From Liolophura sinensis (taxonomy: Eukaryota; Mollusca; Polyplacophora; Chitonida; Chitonidae), in NCBI RefSeq assembly GCF_032854445.1, contig NC_088303.1:32839265-32903264 (forward strand): DNA of 64,000 bases, given 5' to 3'. The position numbers were made by a program, and so were the translations under genes. The notes below the pieces were generated by a model that had not been told where the DNA came from, did not search any database, and was given only the letters and a program-made list of their open reading frames with translations. How positions within the stretch are numbered: the first letter of the stretch is position 1; the number at the start of each line of letters is the position of its first letter. Shown here piece after piece: positions 21,947 to 34,658 of the stretch.

Positions 21947-24900
21947 ATGGACGCAGTGCCCACGGACGCATCAGAGCCTCCCTGGACGTACAGTGACATG
22001 GGTAAGGCGATTTCAGGAAACCGTCAGCTATTTCATACCATGTCATTATCGCTCAGTGACTCGAATCTTCGCGAACATAATTACTCAGTCTAAGCCTGTG
22101 GCCGTCGATAACTCCTGACGTTCGTCTGTGTTGTCAGCCTAAGAGTTCCGTGTGGACATGCTGCACCATATTTTTATACACACACACGATTAATTTCACT
22201 TTCTAGCAAACTTTTACCTCCAATCGTATAGAACAAAGTATCGGCAAAATATTTACATCCGATATTGTACTTTAATGCCTAATTCAGGATTGCGTTTTCA
22301 GTTCAGTTGTTTTTTGCCATTCTAATGAAACAAATTTGGATTATATGAGAGGATATCTCCATCTGGCGTTGTTGTTGTTATCATGTCACAATTAGTTCAT
22401 GGTTAACATAGCGGCACTTGATTATAGTGTTAGCGTTGCAGTGGGCATAGCGATGTGTAAAATCCCCCTCCTTCGGGTTACAGTTTAGTTCTGTTATTGT
22501 CTATTGTGTAATCCTCGGATGTAGCACTCTGTAGCTATTTCAAAACATGACAATGGCCACCGTCTATGCACTATTGATCCAAGCTGTAGGATCAGACAGA
22601 TCAGATTGAAAGGTTAAATAGAGACGTGCAGTATTTAGCTGGACTAATTTTGTACCACGTAAAACACAGCTTTCGTGTTACAATCATATTACCCGTGACA
22701 GAGGAATGGATGAAAAACTAACATTACACACTTGCTGTTGGCAGTTCTGCCATCGTGTATTACTTTGCCAGCATTGCTGGATCAATATTCAGCTTCTCGT
22801 GCCTATGGATCGATTTTATCATACATGCAACAATGATCACACGGCGTCCGGATAAAGGTAATTGTCAGCAGGGAACATCAACACTGAAGTAATGAGCAGG
22901 TTTTCCTCATCAGTATTTTGCTGGTAATGTTCAAGTCTGCCTGATGAGTACTCTGCTGATAATGTGCAGGTCTTTATAATATCTGCTCTGTTGGTAATGT
23001 GCAGGTCTTCGTAATGAGTACTCTGTTACCTGTCTGTTGTTAGCCTGTTCGAATCCAACTCTCGCAGTTTCAGCTGCAGATTTAAGTCAGGAGTACTTGG
23101 GGAAAGGTAGGTGATTTACCGAGAGCAATGCGATTTCTTTCACCCATAAACATGTCCGTCGTCGTATATAAGTGAAAAATTCTTGAGGACGGCGATAATC
23201 ATTAACCTATCAATCAATCGATCAATCAGTCATTCACTGTTTCCAGGATCGTCAGAGTGGCACCTCACCTTTCCTCAGGCTAATGGGTCCCGCCAGTCCC
23301 CAATCAACCTGAACTCTCGGGACGCCGTGTACGACAGTGTCCTCAACCTCAACCCGCTGACACTGAACTATGCGACATCCAGGGAGACGGATATCTACAA
23401 CGTGGGACACACCATCGTCGTGTATCCCAGATACAAACCCAGTAAGTTAAGCCCTCTAAACAAGACCTACATGCAGTAACGAAAGATGTACCTTTCAAGA
23501 GAAACAAGAGAAAAATGACATGCGTTATGCGGGCATGGATATTACGTTTTAATCCACGTTAGTGTTGTTACAATAACACAGACCAGGTAGTGTCGCTGCA
23601 CGCGCATGCGTGTTTCGAAAATGGGCTCTACGGTCAAGAACAGCGATCTCCTACAAGATGAACAACAAGACTGTTAGGCCGCTCACCACGGCTGAAACGG
23701 AAGTTATGGTGTTACCGAAATGTATTCATCAGGTGTTCAGAGTTCGTGTTCTGATTCAGTTTCTGACCTTTCGCTCGTAACACCTTACATCAAGAGGTTC
23801 CCAGAAATCTGTTGCATTGAAGTACTTTTTTCGATCAATCCGGCTTGATTCATACATCAACAAGCCCGCTTTCGTATGACTGGTACAATCCTGGTTACAG
23901 CGTGAAACACCAGAACAACTTGTTCATACGGTAAAAAAAACAATTAATCAGAATTCAAACGTTTCTTTTAACCAGAACGAAAACGTACCGTGTGATAGAT
24001 AGCTAGTGGTTACACGTCTCACTTAACCGGTGAAATACGGCCTCTTGGTAATTTTCCTTACACTCAGTCTTGCTATATCAGTTCATCAGATCCCTTACGA
24101 CATAAGACTCTTATTGCATCGTACAGCGCGAGCTGCAATGGCATGAATTTTACGACAGAATTTCAAAAGTCACGAACGAGTTGCGAAAGCGTTACGATCA
24201 ATGACTTCACGTTTCTAACATTCTTTGATTTATTGAAGAACTTCAAAGGAATGATAACAATCTCCGGACTGCTTTTATGATAGACTTAGGAATAACTTAT
24301 CATGGGTTACGATTCTAAGTGAATCTACACGAACCACCACTAGCTTCTTACGGCAATCCTGTTGTCGCAAGCCCGTTCGTGAATGCACGGGAAGATTTGC
24401 AAATGATTCATAATTGATTCGTGAAACAGACTGAATAACATACAAAAAAATTGGGGACCATTCTAAACTCTATCATAATTACATCATAAGTTTATCCTAC
24501 ATTCGTATTCATTCGCAAGTACACGTATTTCGAATCTATTCTGCCGTTACGAAATAACAATGCTTCCGGAATGATTACGCTCCTGTTACGATTGCAGTCG
24601 ATACATCTGCGAATTTTTATTTACAAAGCTTTTACGAATACTTATGAATGATTACAGATTTACATCCTGTTACGAAATTATTTAACATTTTGAAATTGTC
24701 ACCCACATGAAAAATAGAGTGGGAACAAGGCTTAATACAAAAAAAAGGAATGTAGTTATGTTAAAAACTATTTATTAGACGGTATTGGTCCATACAGATT
24801 ACTTAATATATTGTGTTGTCATCGTTAAAATGCAATAACATATATTTATCCTCAAACATAGCTTACAACAAATCTTACACCAAACCGCACTTGCCGCTCA

Positions 24901-27900
24901 GTTATTTCCAAACCACTTTGATGTGACTTTAAATCTGATTAAGTCGACAGCACACGAAACATAAGAATGCATAAGCGAGAAGCATATCAGTTACCCTGAG
25001 TAACCATGTAACGAATTTATCCTGCAAAGACCCATCAATTCAGTGCAGAAGACCGATGTATAGGTGAAATGCTTTAGTGACATGGATGTGACAATTGCAG
25101 TCAAAACCCAAAAAGGGACATAACCTACTCAGGAATTGCAGGATTCAAGACTATATCTGCACCCCATATGACCTTTGTTGTTCAATGAAAATCGAAGTAT
25201 TTTATCTGATGCGGGATAAACGGCAAGGTGACACTCTCGCAGGGATTGCATAATACTGATGCATGTCAATAAACATTTACTAACACGCAGTAATAAAATT
25301 TTCATTTCATTTCACGTTTGAACCTGTTACTAAGGATACTTTCTGCTTTGTTACAGTCGATACTGGTCTCCGCAGTGATTTACAACAGAGGTCAGGTAAG
25401 AGTAGATTCCATACAATATTTTTACAAAAAGGGATACAGTTGTGGCTGAACTCGGAGATGGTCATGGGTTTCCCCTGATTTTTCTGCCCGGTTTCCTCCC
25501 ACCTTAATGCTGCCCGCCGTCGTATAAGTCTAATATTCTTGAGTACGGCCTAAAACACCATCAAAAAAAAGAAAGAAAGAAATAGAAGTCATGTTTGCGA
25601 CAAAGGAATCGACAGAAATAATGCCTTGAAAGACAACATAACATTGAAGCAGACATAAGCAGAAAGGCCATTTAAAAGTGTACTTTTACTTGCATTGTTA
25701 GATTTCCTTTTTACTGGATTAAATGGAGTCAAATATATGAATTATAAGGTGAGCTTTATGTATACCATAGTGATGCTGAATATAGCCACTCCACTATGAG
25801 ACTTCTCATATGACGACGAGGAGTCTTTGGGTGTGTGTACATACATTGTGTCTTGTTGTGGCAGGTCGCGTCCATGACGCCAAAGTATTGCCGTCACTGA
25901 AGTATTCACACCCCACCCATATTATACTGACACCGGGCCAACCAGTCATGTTTCCTTGCTCTAACCTCTTGCTCTGTGCTGAGCGCCAAGCAAGGAAGCA
26001 ACAAGTACCATTTTTAAAGTCTTTGGTATGACCCGACCAGTGACATTTAAGGTGAAACCCTGATTAATACAGAAACCGTTGATTGCTTTAGAAATGTTCA
26101 TGCCCTTTCAGAAGGTCTAGTTGCCACATATCACCACAATGACGTTTTAAGGCGTATGTCATTTTTTTTTACGTAACGCATGCGTCAGCAAAACATTGTA
26201 TAAGATGGCTTTAAACTAAAGCACTCAGTTAATTGAGTTTGTACGGCAGTGGGAAAAGGATCGGATTAAAACCCATAAATCTCCTTTCCTGCATTATTGA
26301 AAGTCACACGGGAAGTAATTTTAGTAACAATATCATCGTTATTAGGAAGTACAGGTGATCTCTGCCATTCTTCGGCTCTGAAATGTGTGACATATATCCC
26401 TAAATTATAATCCTAAATCACGACCACACTGTCAATAATCTTCTGGTAACTCAGGAAGACTTAATGAGCCATTGCCGTAAAACCTTAATACAAGTATACG
26501 CCAAAAGCTCAGGCACTAGATTCTGAGCCGAGTCATCAATTCTGCACATGCATTATGGGGTACGCTAAGCATACGTTAAGCATGCACTTAACAGATGCGA
26601 AGGATAAATCTTACAACACTGAAGCAGTGGTTCTTTTTTCCTAGCAGCAAAGCGCAACGATTGATGCTATAATTACCAGTAATAAAAAATTCTCACACAT
26701 CAACCCTGCCCTCACCCTTCATGTTACCCACGGTGATTGTCCTGGTACCAGCTTGGGGTATCTTGATTAATTGTCACAACACGATAGAGGCAGTGTACAC
26801 AGAGTCTTTGAGTCAAATGAAAGTGAATCATTACGCGTGGTTTTGTAATACCTGGAATATGATTTGTAATACCTGGAATATGATTTACCCGTCAGCCTGA
26901 GCTAGCCATTACAAAGCGTACAGGTAGTTAGCGCTAGACACCTACTTGGTTGACAGCCAACAAGATCTACCTGCATTATACATTGCAGATTCTCTTTAGC
27001 AAGATGGATAGCAGGTAAACGATCCTCCTCCCTCCTCTGGATTCGGGATTCGGTATCCAGGGATGCGAGAGATCCAGGACGAAGTTTACGGTTAACACAC
27101 ATGCACACGTGTTTTAAAAACATTACCTAGGATTGTTGACTTCAGGTCAAGCTATAGAGAGGGATGTATTTGGTCCATTTTGGTACAGAACTTGGCTAGG
27201 CGTGCAGCATAAATAGCCAGAAACGGGTCCGACTGTACAAAGTCAATTTTGTAACCTGAACCAAATAAAAAGTTCTGAATTTCTTTCGGCAGTTTTTCCC
27301 TGTAAATTGCGAATACAAAATCTGAAAATTAACTGTGCTATACAACGAATGTACTACTTTTTTGGTAGCCAAAGGCTCTCTCATTTAAGTTGAGCGATTT
27401 TATGGGCTAAATGTTTGTGTTATAAATACGTGTTCTGAGCGGAAAAAACACAGAACAAGAAGAACAACAAAAATATTGCTGTCGGAAATTTAAATCTGTT
27501 TACACATAAAGCAAATAACTGCGTTATTGTTTGTGCAAAACATAAAATTTATATAACCACCTTACAGCAAAGCTTGCGACAAACTGTGTACGCTATCTGA
27601 TAAACACCTGTGCAGTTACATGTACCCATCTGTTATCAAAATGCAAAACACTGGAAACCGTAATAAATTGTTACCATGGCAACCGTCGGATACACTTATC
27701 TTCCTATTATCAGATTGATTGATGTTAAATGCTGACGTTTGAATCTGATATCAACCATTACGATAAAAGCGCTTTGAAAAAGTAAAACGTTTCTCCTTAC
27801 ATTCCCATTGTTGTTGATTACCCTTTCGCTTTTTACCCTTTATTTTATGCGCCTTGTCATTTAGACCCACCCTTTTTATAAACCAAACCACTGTAAACGA

Positions 27901-30560
27901 GTGGGATCTCCGTGACCAAGTCACTGGCATACACAGGGGTTCAGGAGCCTCTCACCAATGCGGGGTAATTGCTCATTCTGGCTCCCTATCCAAACGTGTC
28001 TGCCAGCAACCTGCCGATGGTGGTGGGTTTTACGCCAGCTTCTCCCGGTTTCCGCCTACCATAGTCCTGGCCGCTCTTGTATAGGTGAAATATTCTTGAG
28101 TACGGCGTAAAAACACCAATCAAATAAATAATATCATTAAAGATAAAAACATCCAATCAAGCCCTGGTCACATTCGTAACGTTTCAAAGTCGATGATGCT
28201 TCTTCTCGGCGTCTGCCTGGTTGCCTCCTATCATAATGCTGGCCGCCGTCAAATAAGTGAAATATTGTTCTTTTGGGCGTAAAACACCAATCAAATAAAT
28301 AAATAAGTAAATAAATAAATAAAAATGTAGATGAACCATATATATATTCCCTTTAATATTAATTTTGTTAATCCACTACACTGAAAACAAAGATAACCTT
28401 GTCGCCTCTCATCGTTCGAATATAGCATATTTCACACCTCGAGCCACACCCATCACAAATCAATTTCGGTCTTGTTTTATCTTTCATCGCAGTTATGTCC
28501 GGTGGCCCTCTACCAGTGGGGCACGAGTTCGAGCTGGCAGAGATGAGGTTCCATTGGGGACGGGAAGATACCAGAGGTTCCGAACACACTGTCAACTTCA
28601 AGGCCTTCCCGATGGAGGTAAATCCAAGGTTTATTGATTCATTTGTGACAGATCACTGTGAGCTTCTGTATGCTTCATACTACTTGGCGTCTGGAATTTG
28701 CTTCCGCAAATGATGCTCTGACATTTGCTTACTTCTCTGTACCTTTTCCTTATGTAGTTCATGTTTTTTTTTAACTAACGACAACTCGTTTCCCTGATGG
28801 CTCAGAACTGATGGCTATGTTGCTCAGAGACTTTTTTTTACACGTTTGCGCACATCCGGGTCGAAGGATAATTGTGACAACAAATAGCCTTGATCTGCTT
28901 TATTTCTGTGTTAAGTCGATCGTATCTGCAAACATGACGCACAAGATGTGTCTTGTAGAAATACACACGCTGGTGTGCAAAGTAAAGAGTACTGAATATA
29001 CAAATATGAACGTAGGGTAAGCAAACTTTTGATGAAATTAATTCATGCATAACGTCGGTTTTAAAAGCTTGAAAAACATACTTGCTGTAACACTGAAATG
29101 TTCATTTCATAACAATGCGCTTATATAATTCAAATACAATTACCATGACTACCAGTGCATGGATGCGTATTACCGGAATACATACAGAAATAACAAGGTA
29201 CATCAGCATATTTGTATAAATGTATACACGTTCAACACGTTGTATGTGAACGTCATCTTGATTGTCATTTGAGTACAATCCTCCTAAATGTCTTGTCACG
29301 TGGTAAAGTTATCCACCTTAATATGTTAAGTTCATGCCCCCTGAATATGTCACGTTCAGTCCTTCTGAATATGCCACAGTCATTCCTCCTGAATATGTCA
29401 CGTTCATTCCTCCTGAATAAGCCAAGTTCATTGCTCCTGAATATGCCATGCTCATGCCTCGTGAATATGTCACGTTCATTCCTCCCGAATATGTCACGTT
29501 CATTCCTCCTGGACATACTACGTTCAGTCCTCCTGAATATGTCACGTTTATTTCTCCTGAATATGTCACGTTCAATCCTCCTGAATAATCATTCCTCTTG
29601 AATATGTTACCTTCAGTCCTTCTGACTATGTTACCTTCAGTGCTTTTCAATATACTACTTGTATATTTCAGTCTCCTTGAATAAGATATGGACAGTTCTC
29701 TTGAACATGTTATGTTCAATCTTCCTGAATATGTTACCTTAAGTCCTCTTGAATGGGTCACTGTCAGCCCCCAGAATGTGTTGTCTTCAGTCCTTCTAAA
29801 TATCTTGTCAGTACTCCTCCTGTATATGTCACCATCAGTCCTCCGGAATATTTTGCCTTCAATCCGTCTGGATACGTTACCATTAGTCCCCCAGAATGGG
29901 TTGCCTCCGCCTATACATATACATATGGCTCAAGAATATCCGGGCAGGTGAGATGAGGGTGTGTGGCTTTGTGGATAGCGTGCTAGCGCAACACTGTGAA
30001 CCTGGAGCTCCGCACCAATGCCGTCACTGTGGGTTCAATTCCAGCTCATGCTGACTTCCAACCGGTTTTATGGGGGAATGTGTGCCAGCAACCTGTAATA
30101 CGTAATAGGCATGGCCGTGGGTTTCCTCCGAGCTCTGTAACATTTCCTCACACCATAATGCTATCCGCCGCCATAGAAGTGAAATGTTTTTGAGTGCAAC
30201 ATAAAACTCCAATCATATGAATAAATAAATAAATTAATTAATAAGGTGTGTATACAGACGATACAGCACCGTGTGAAGATATTGAATCCACAACACGACG
30301 AAATACCGGTGCACAAATATCCCACTGGATATCATGGCGAACACAGAAAGCCCTTTGCGTCAGCCCATGAATGTTCTCCCATGAATAGGCTTTGTTAACT
30401 GAACTAGACGGACTGGCTGTGACATGGTTCTTTAATTACTATAACACTGAAACTTCTGGGAAAGCTTGGCCGAAGATGAAACACATAGGTAACATTTTGA
30501 CATCCAGCATACTCGCTGTAGTGATTGTTAGGTCGGCTGACCAGCGATGAGATTTAATAT

Positions 30561-30599
<39 letters not shown>

Positions 30600-33500
30600 T
30601 TCGGTGTTTTGCGCTGTACTCAAGAATATTTCACTTTTACAACGGCGGCCAGCATTATGGTGGGAGGAAACCGAGTAGCACCTGGGGGAAACCCACGTTT
30701 ACCCGCCGGTTGCTGACAGACCTTCCACATACGGCCGTAGAGCAAGCCAGCATGAACTGGCTGACTGCGGCCGAATTGGTGGGAGGTTCCTGGGTCATTG
30801 CGTGAAATCTACGTTAATTTGTTTTACGCAGTACTCAAGAATATTTCACTTATACGAAGGTGGTCAGCATAATAGCGGGAGGAAACCAGACAGATCCCAG
30901 TGGAAATGCCAGATTACTGGCAGGCTTCCCCACATACAATCGCAGTGGAAGTCAGCACGAGCTAGCTCACAGCGATCGCTTTGGCGAGTGGCTTCTTGGT
31001 CATCAAACTTGCTCATAGGTAATACCGAACCTGATCGGGTGTTATTTGCATTTAATATACATAACATTTTATTTGCATGTCAGACGTGAAGTTAACCGTG
31101 AAGGATTTCTGATGGTAACAGTATGCAATGTATAATTTACAGCTCCATATGATTCACTGGAACACCAACCTATACACGAGTTTGGAGGATGCTCTTGGAA
31201 AGCCTCAAGGAGTGGCAATCATCGCCTTGTTTATACAGGTATATTTACTGGGGAATTACCTCCCTTGTGTCACTCGTAAAATAGCCAGTATCCCTTTTAG
31301 GTCAATTAACACCTGGCAGTCAAAATGTATAGATCTTGATTTTTTACATTATTAAATTGTAAGAAGATATAAAAACAAAGTAGATTATAAAACAATCCTC
31401 TCACCACGTTAATCCATTGTAGATCGGCCGGGAACATGCGGGGTTAAAGCTCATCACAGAATGCCTGGAGGATGTCCAACATAAGGTAGGTACACTGTCA
31501 CACCAAAATGCAATGTCCTTCCCATGTTTAGAGGAAATGAACTCGTATTCATTCTACTGATGCCCAATGTCACTGATCAACGACGTCAGGTTTCCTAATG
31601 GAAGTCCTGTCGGTTTTTATCGGTTTTATTTTTATATGTTTAGGTATTTAAAAAACAAACCCTACCGTGTACATCTATAGCTTAAAGTAATGATTTTAAA
31701 TAGTTAAATATTCTTTAAAGAAATGATTTTTTTCACACTATCACAACAGTTGTATGTTAGGTGGATCCATTAAGAGTGATTGTTTTTTTTTATTGGCTTG
31801 CCTGATTGGTGTTTTACACTGTACTCAAGAATATTTCACTTATACGACGGCGTCCAGCATGATGGTAGGGAAAGCCACGATCGTTCGCAGGTTGCCGCAA
31901 GACCCTTCCACGTACGACCGGAGAGGATACCAGCATGAGCTGGATTTGAACTCACATCCGCATTGGTGAGAGGCTCCTGAGTCCTTGCTCAGCGCTGGCA
32001 GGCTAATCCCCTCGGCCACGGAGGCCCCCTTAACAACCACTGGACTATCGATGCCGAAAAGAGAAAGCTTGGAAGCCTCAAAATCGCACGCAGCTCTGGT
32101 TTATATGCTAACAATTATATACGTTATTCCAAATTCATTTCTTTATTTAATGGCTCTGGCTATTTTTATCGCCTATAGTAGTTAGTATATATTTCCAGTA
32201 TATATACTACCCAATTTGTACCGTTTAGTACTCTGTATTAATACATCAGAAAAATTATAATGAACTTAATCCATCTGCACATACTACAGCTATTCTGGTT
32301 CCACAGAAACAACTCACTACTCAATCTATACCGTCAAGGAGTGTATCTCTTGCTGAAGGTGACAGTCTCTATGCCAATCATATCTCGCCATAGAATCCTG
32401 GCTCCGTCTTCCTCCGTTGCTACATTACACCACAACTTCTGTTATGGTTTCCACCCGCTATTGAAAATATTCAAATTGAAAATATTATTAACCGGTGATT
32501 ACCACTACATCTTTTTGTTCAGGGCAGGTCACGGACCATCTCAACTGCCTTCAACCCAAGCTACTTTCTGCCTGGTAAGTAAAGCGTTAAATTCTGTTTG
32601 TAAATTCGTCCTCAGATTACCGATTACTTTATTGTTAACCCGCTACTCAGAGATTATTCCTTTGTTGTTGATAGGATATTCAAAGATTACCGATTACTCT
32701 ATGGTAGACAGTATACTCAGAGATTACCGATCACTTTATTCAAGACCCATTCCTGAGAATTACTGCTTTATTGTAGACAGGGTACTCAGAGATTACCGAT
32801 CACTTTATTCAAGACCCATTCCTGAGAGATTACTGCTTTATTGTAGACCCCGTCCTCAGAGATTACTGCTTTACTGTAGACAGCATACTCAGAGATTACT
32901 GATTACTTTATTGTAGATCCCCTCCTCAGAGATTACTGCTTTATTGTAGACAGGATACTCAGAGATTACCGATTACTTTATGGTAGACCGGATACTCAGA
33001 GATAACTGATTACTTTATTGTAGACCCGCTGCTCAGAGATTACTGCTTTACTGTAGACAGGATACTCAGAGATTACCGATTACTTTATGGTAGACCAGAT
33101 ACTCAGAGATAACTGATTACTTTATTGTAGACCCGCTGCTCAGAGATTACTGGACGTATCCAGGGTCCCTTACAACACCTCCATGCTCGGAAGAAGTCAC
33201 GTGGTTGCTGTTCCGTTATCCGCTAACTGTTTCTCACTCTCAGGTAAAGCATTCAGCTTTGACATACTGTTATAAACGTTCCCAAGGCCCGTTTTACAAA
33301 GCCGTCGCAACACTACGCAAGGGCATTTACCATGAAGGAGTATCTCTTTACTACATGTTAACATATACGTTTCGTATACCCAAGGTGCAATTTACGATTG
33401 CTTCGCTAAACGGGCCCCTGGTGGCGTAATATGGTATCTCGTCCCTAAGGCGGTCTCGCTTTCAGATGAAGGTTAATTGGTCAAAATGGTCAAATCGAAC

Positions 33501-34658
33501 ACCAGGAAAATCTATTGCATTTAGCAGTATTAGCTACAATCTGTTTAATACGGTCGTCAAACACATCAATGTGTAGAGTTTGCTGTGTTAATTGTCACTG
33601 TAACGAAAGGTAATTTTGGTCGTGAGTATGAGTGATTTTATAAATAGCTAGTTTAGCGGATTACGCTTCCTTCCAGCCCACACTTTGTCCCCTTTTAGAG
33701 CATTCGACCCGCATGAAGCATTGTTCATTGTTCCGGCGGATTCGCATTCATGTACTTGTTACATTTAGAGGAGCTTCCCACCAATGCAGTCGCTGTGAGT
33801 TCAAGTCCAGCTCATGCGGGCTTCTCCCCAGCTGTATAAGGGAAGGTCTTCTGCAGCCTGTGGATGGTCGTAGGTTTCCCCCCGCGCTTTGCACTGTTTC
33901 CTCACATCATAATGCTGGTCCCCGTCGTATAAGTCCGGTGTAAAACACCAATCAAATAAATAAATTGCATGGAATATACACCAAGACAAACACCATGCAA
34001 CGTCGCATGTGTACATTCAACATTTAGGTTGCCAATGTTCGTTGATTTACTTCGGGATCTCCGATTTCCTCCATCCGCTTACATGTAAATGACCACCGTC
34101 GTTTGTGAAACATTCTTAACTACCCTGTTAAACTCAATCCAATAAATAAATATCGAAAATACGAACAACAATATCCTGAAGCTTTTTGTAGCCGATTGTA
34201 GCTTAGATGGTCTAAGCATCTACGGAGGAAGGAGCGATGGTGAGGATTGAAACCTTCAGTCATTTTGGTGGTTGATACATTGCTGGGTTCTTTCCATTCA
34301 CAACAGATTTCGCTTAGTGTACAGTTTAAAAAATGACTCAGACATGTATATCGTCACTTTAAACGATTGATAGATAACCCAGCCATAGTAAATAATGAAC
34401 AAAATACTGAACAACACATCTGGAAACCTTCGGGAAGCTCGTTATAACCATTTTTCTCTAGCGCAGAGGTTTTCAATACATTTTTTTTTACATAGAATGC
34501 TGTTTTTTTTTCCGCACATACAGATTGAGGAATTCCGAAGGCTGCGCACGCACTGCAAGGGAGACTACCCGCCGTCTGGGGATGACGGGACCATGGTGGA
34601 TAATTTCCGCGCGACCCAGCTCTTAGGTGACCGGGTGGTACGAGCGTCATTCCAGTAA
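21947..34658 (+). CDS. CA8: carbonic anhydrase-related protein VIII (CA8), 277 aa
   Basis: Eight exons: 21947-22001, 23247-23441, 28493-28617, 31143-31238, 31423-31485, 32523-32574, 33131-33243 and 34524-34658. All introns are GT-AG with consistent phases (1,1,0,0,0,1,0), 834 nt in total. Landmarks match vertebrate CA8 as I remember it: [68 protein letters not shown] and a C-terminus RVVRASFQ. The Zn-ligand region reads R102-F-H104, with H127 in LHMIHW. The first of the three zinc histidines (His94 of CA2) is Arg, the known CA8 substitution, so the protein should not hydrate CO2. Vertebrate CA8 binds the IP3 receptor and lowers its IP3 affinity; that role here is inference. The long acidic N-terminus of mammalian CA8 is absent. 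Intron 6 is mostly a splice-acceptor minisatellite. Confidence 0.93.
22895..23035. repeat. short tandem array in CA8 intron 1
   Basis: About three to four diverged copies of a roughly 43-bp unit around 'gctgataatgtgcaggtctt' and 'aatgagtactctg'. Confidence 0.6.
23125..23228 (+). mobile_element. degenerate SINE family 1-like 3' end
   Basis: 'gatttctttcacccataaac', 'cgtcgtcgtatataagtg', 'cttgaggacggcg' and a (tcaa)n tail. It ends about 18 bp before CA8 exon 2 and supplies part of the pre-acceptor sequence. Confidence 0.55.
23975..24065 (+). repeat. dispersed repeat family 5 fragment
   Basis: 'accgtgtgatagatagctag' and 'ccggtgaaatacggcctctt' match the copy at 6500. In CA8 intron 2. Confidence 0.55.
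24066..25439. other. unassigned part of CA8 intron 2
   Basis: No exon-like segment. The stretch at about 24100-24700 has many 'ttacga'/'tcgtaa'-type words and may be an old inverted-repeat element, but I could not define its ends. Confidence 0.3.
25440..25590 (+). mobile_element. SINE family 1, 3' fragment
   Basis: 'ggtcatgggtttcccctg', 'tgcccgccgtcgtataagtc' and an A-rich tail ending (gaaa)n. In CA8 intron 2. Confidence 0.75.
25808..26048 (-). mobile_element. SINE family 2, head lost
   Basis: 'catatgacgacgaggagtct', 'caaagtattgccgtcactga', 'agcaacaagtaccatttt'. In CA8 intron 2. Confidence 0.75.
26049..27904. other. unassigned part of CA8 intron 2
   Basis: A 17-bp direct repeat ('acctggaatatgatttg' type) occurs near 26850-26885. 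Nothing else recognised. Confidence 0.3.
27905..28136 (+). mobile_element. SINE family 1, near full length
   Basis: Head remnant 'gagcctctcaccaatgcggg', body 'cctgccgatggtggtgggtt', tail 'cgtaaaaacaccaatcaaat'. Confidence 0.8.
28198..28325 (+). mobile_element. SINE family 1, 3' fragment
   Basis: 'cataatgctggccgccgtca', 'ggcgtaaaacaccaatcaaa', long (aaat)n tail. Second family 1 tail within 70 bp, in CA8 intron 2. Confidence 0.8.
29295..29930. repeat. 24-bp minisatellite in CA8 intron 3
   Basis: About 26 diverged copies of a 24-bp unit near 'cctgaatatgtcacgttcat'. As 24 is a multiple of 3, long repetitive open frames appear on both strands; they carry no exon signature. Confidence 0.9.
29955..30243 (+). 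mobile_element. SINE family 1, diverged, near full length
   Basis: 'gtggatagcgtgctagcgca', 'gggttcaattccagctcatg', 'caccataatgctatccgccg', (aaat)n tail. In CA8 intron 3. Confidence 0.75.
30244..30556. other. unassigned part of CA8 intron 3
   Basis: Nothing recognised. Confidence 0.3.
30557..30800 (-). mobile_element. SINE family 1
   Basis: Long (attt)n tail, 'ttgcgctgtactcaagaata', 'aacggcggccagcattatgg'. In CA8 intron 3. Confidence 0.85.
30818..31012 (-). mobile_element. SINE family 1, second adjacent copy
   Basis: 'ttttacgcagtactcaagaa' through 'gtcagcacgagctagctcac'. Same orientation as its neighbour; ends about 130 bp before CA8 exon 4. Confidence 0.8.
31781..32027 (-). mobile_element. 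SINE family 1, near full length
   Basis: Tail at left, 'ggtgttttacactgtactca', head at right ending 'ctcggccacggaggcccc'. In CA8 intron 5. Confidence 0.85.
32608..33130 (+). repeat. splice-acceptor minisatellite filling CA8 intron 6
   Basis: About 15 copies of 33-37-bp units of the form 'tttattgtagacccgctgct' followed by 'cagagattactg'. This is the intron 6 acceptor plus the first 22 bases of exon 7 (DPLLRDY). The copy with its junction at 33023/33024 is identical over these bases to the real junction at 33130/33131, 107 bp downstream. The last two higher-order units are 107 bp each (33+37+37). Nearly all copies keep the AG (tgtag, ggtag or tcaag). The array starts about 33 bp after the intron 6 donor, so about 94% of the 556-bp intron is array. 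Confidence 0.93.
33284..33420. mobile_element. short inverted-repeat element (MITE-like), about 137 bp
   Basis: Left end 'ggcccgttttacaaagc', right end 'gcttcgctaaacgggcc', an imperfect terminal inverted repeat. No coding capacity. It starts 40 bp after CA8 exon 7. Its ends resemble those of the larger element at 60306-60892. Confidence 0.7.
33768..33967 (+). mobile_element. SINE family 1, head partly lost
   Basis: 'ccaatgcagtcgctgtgagt', 'catcataatgctggtccccg', tail 'taaaacaccaatcaaataaa'. In CA8 intron 7. Confidence 0.8.
34048..34152 (+). mobile_element. degenerate SINE family 1 3' end
   Basis: 'gatttcctccatccgcttac', 'accaccgtcgtttgtgaaac', 'caatccaataaataaat'. Confidence 0.45.
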
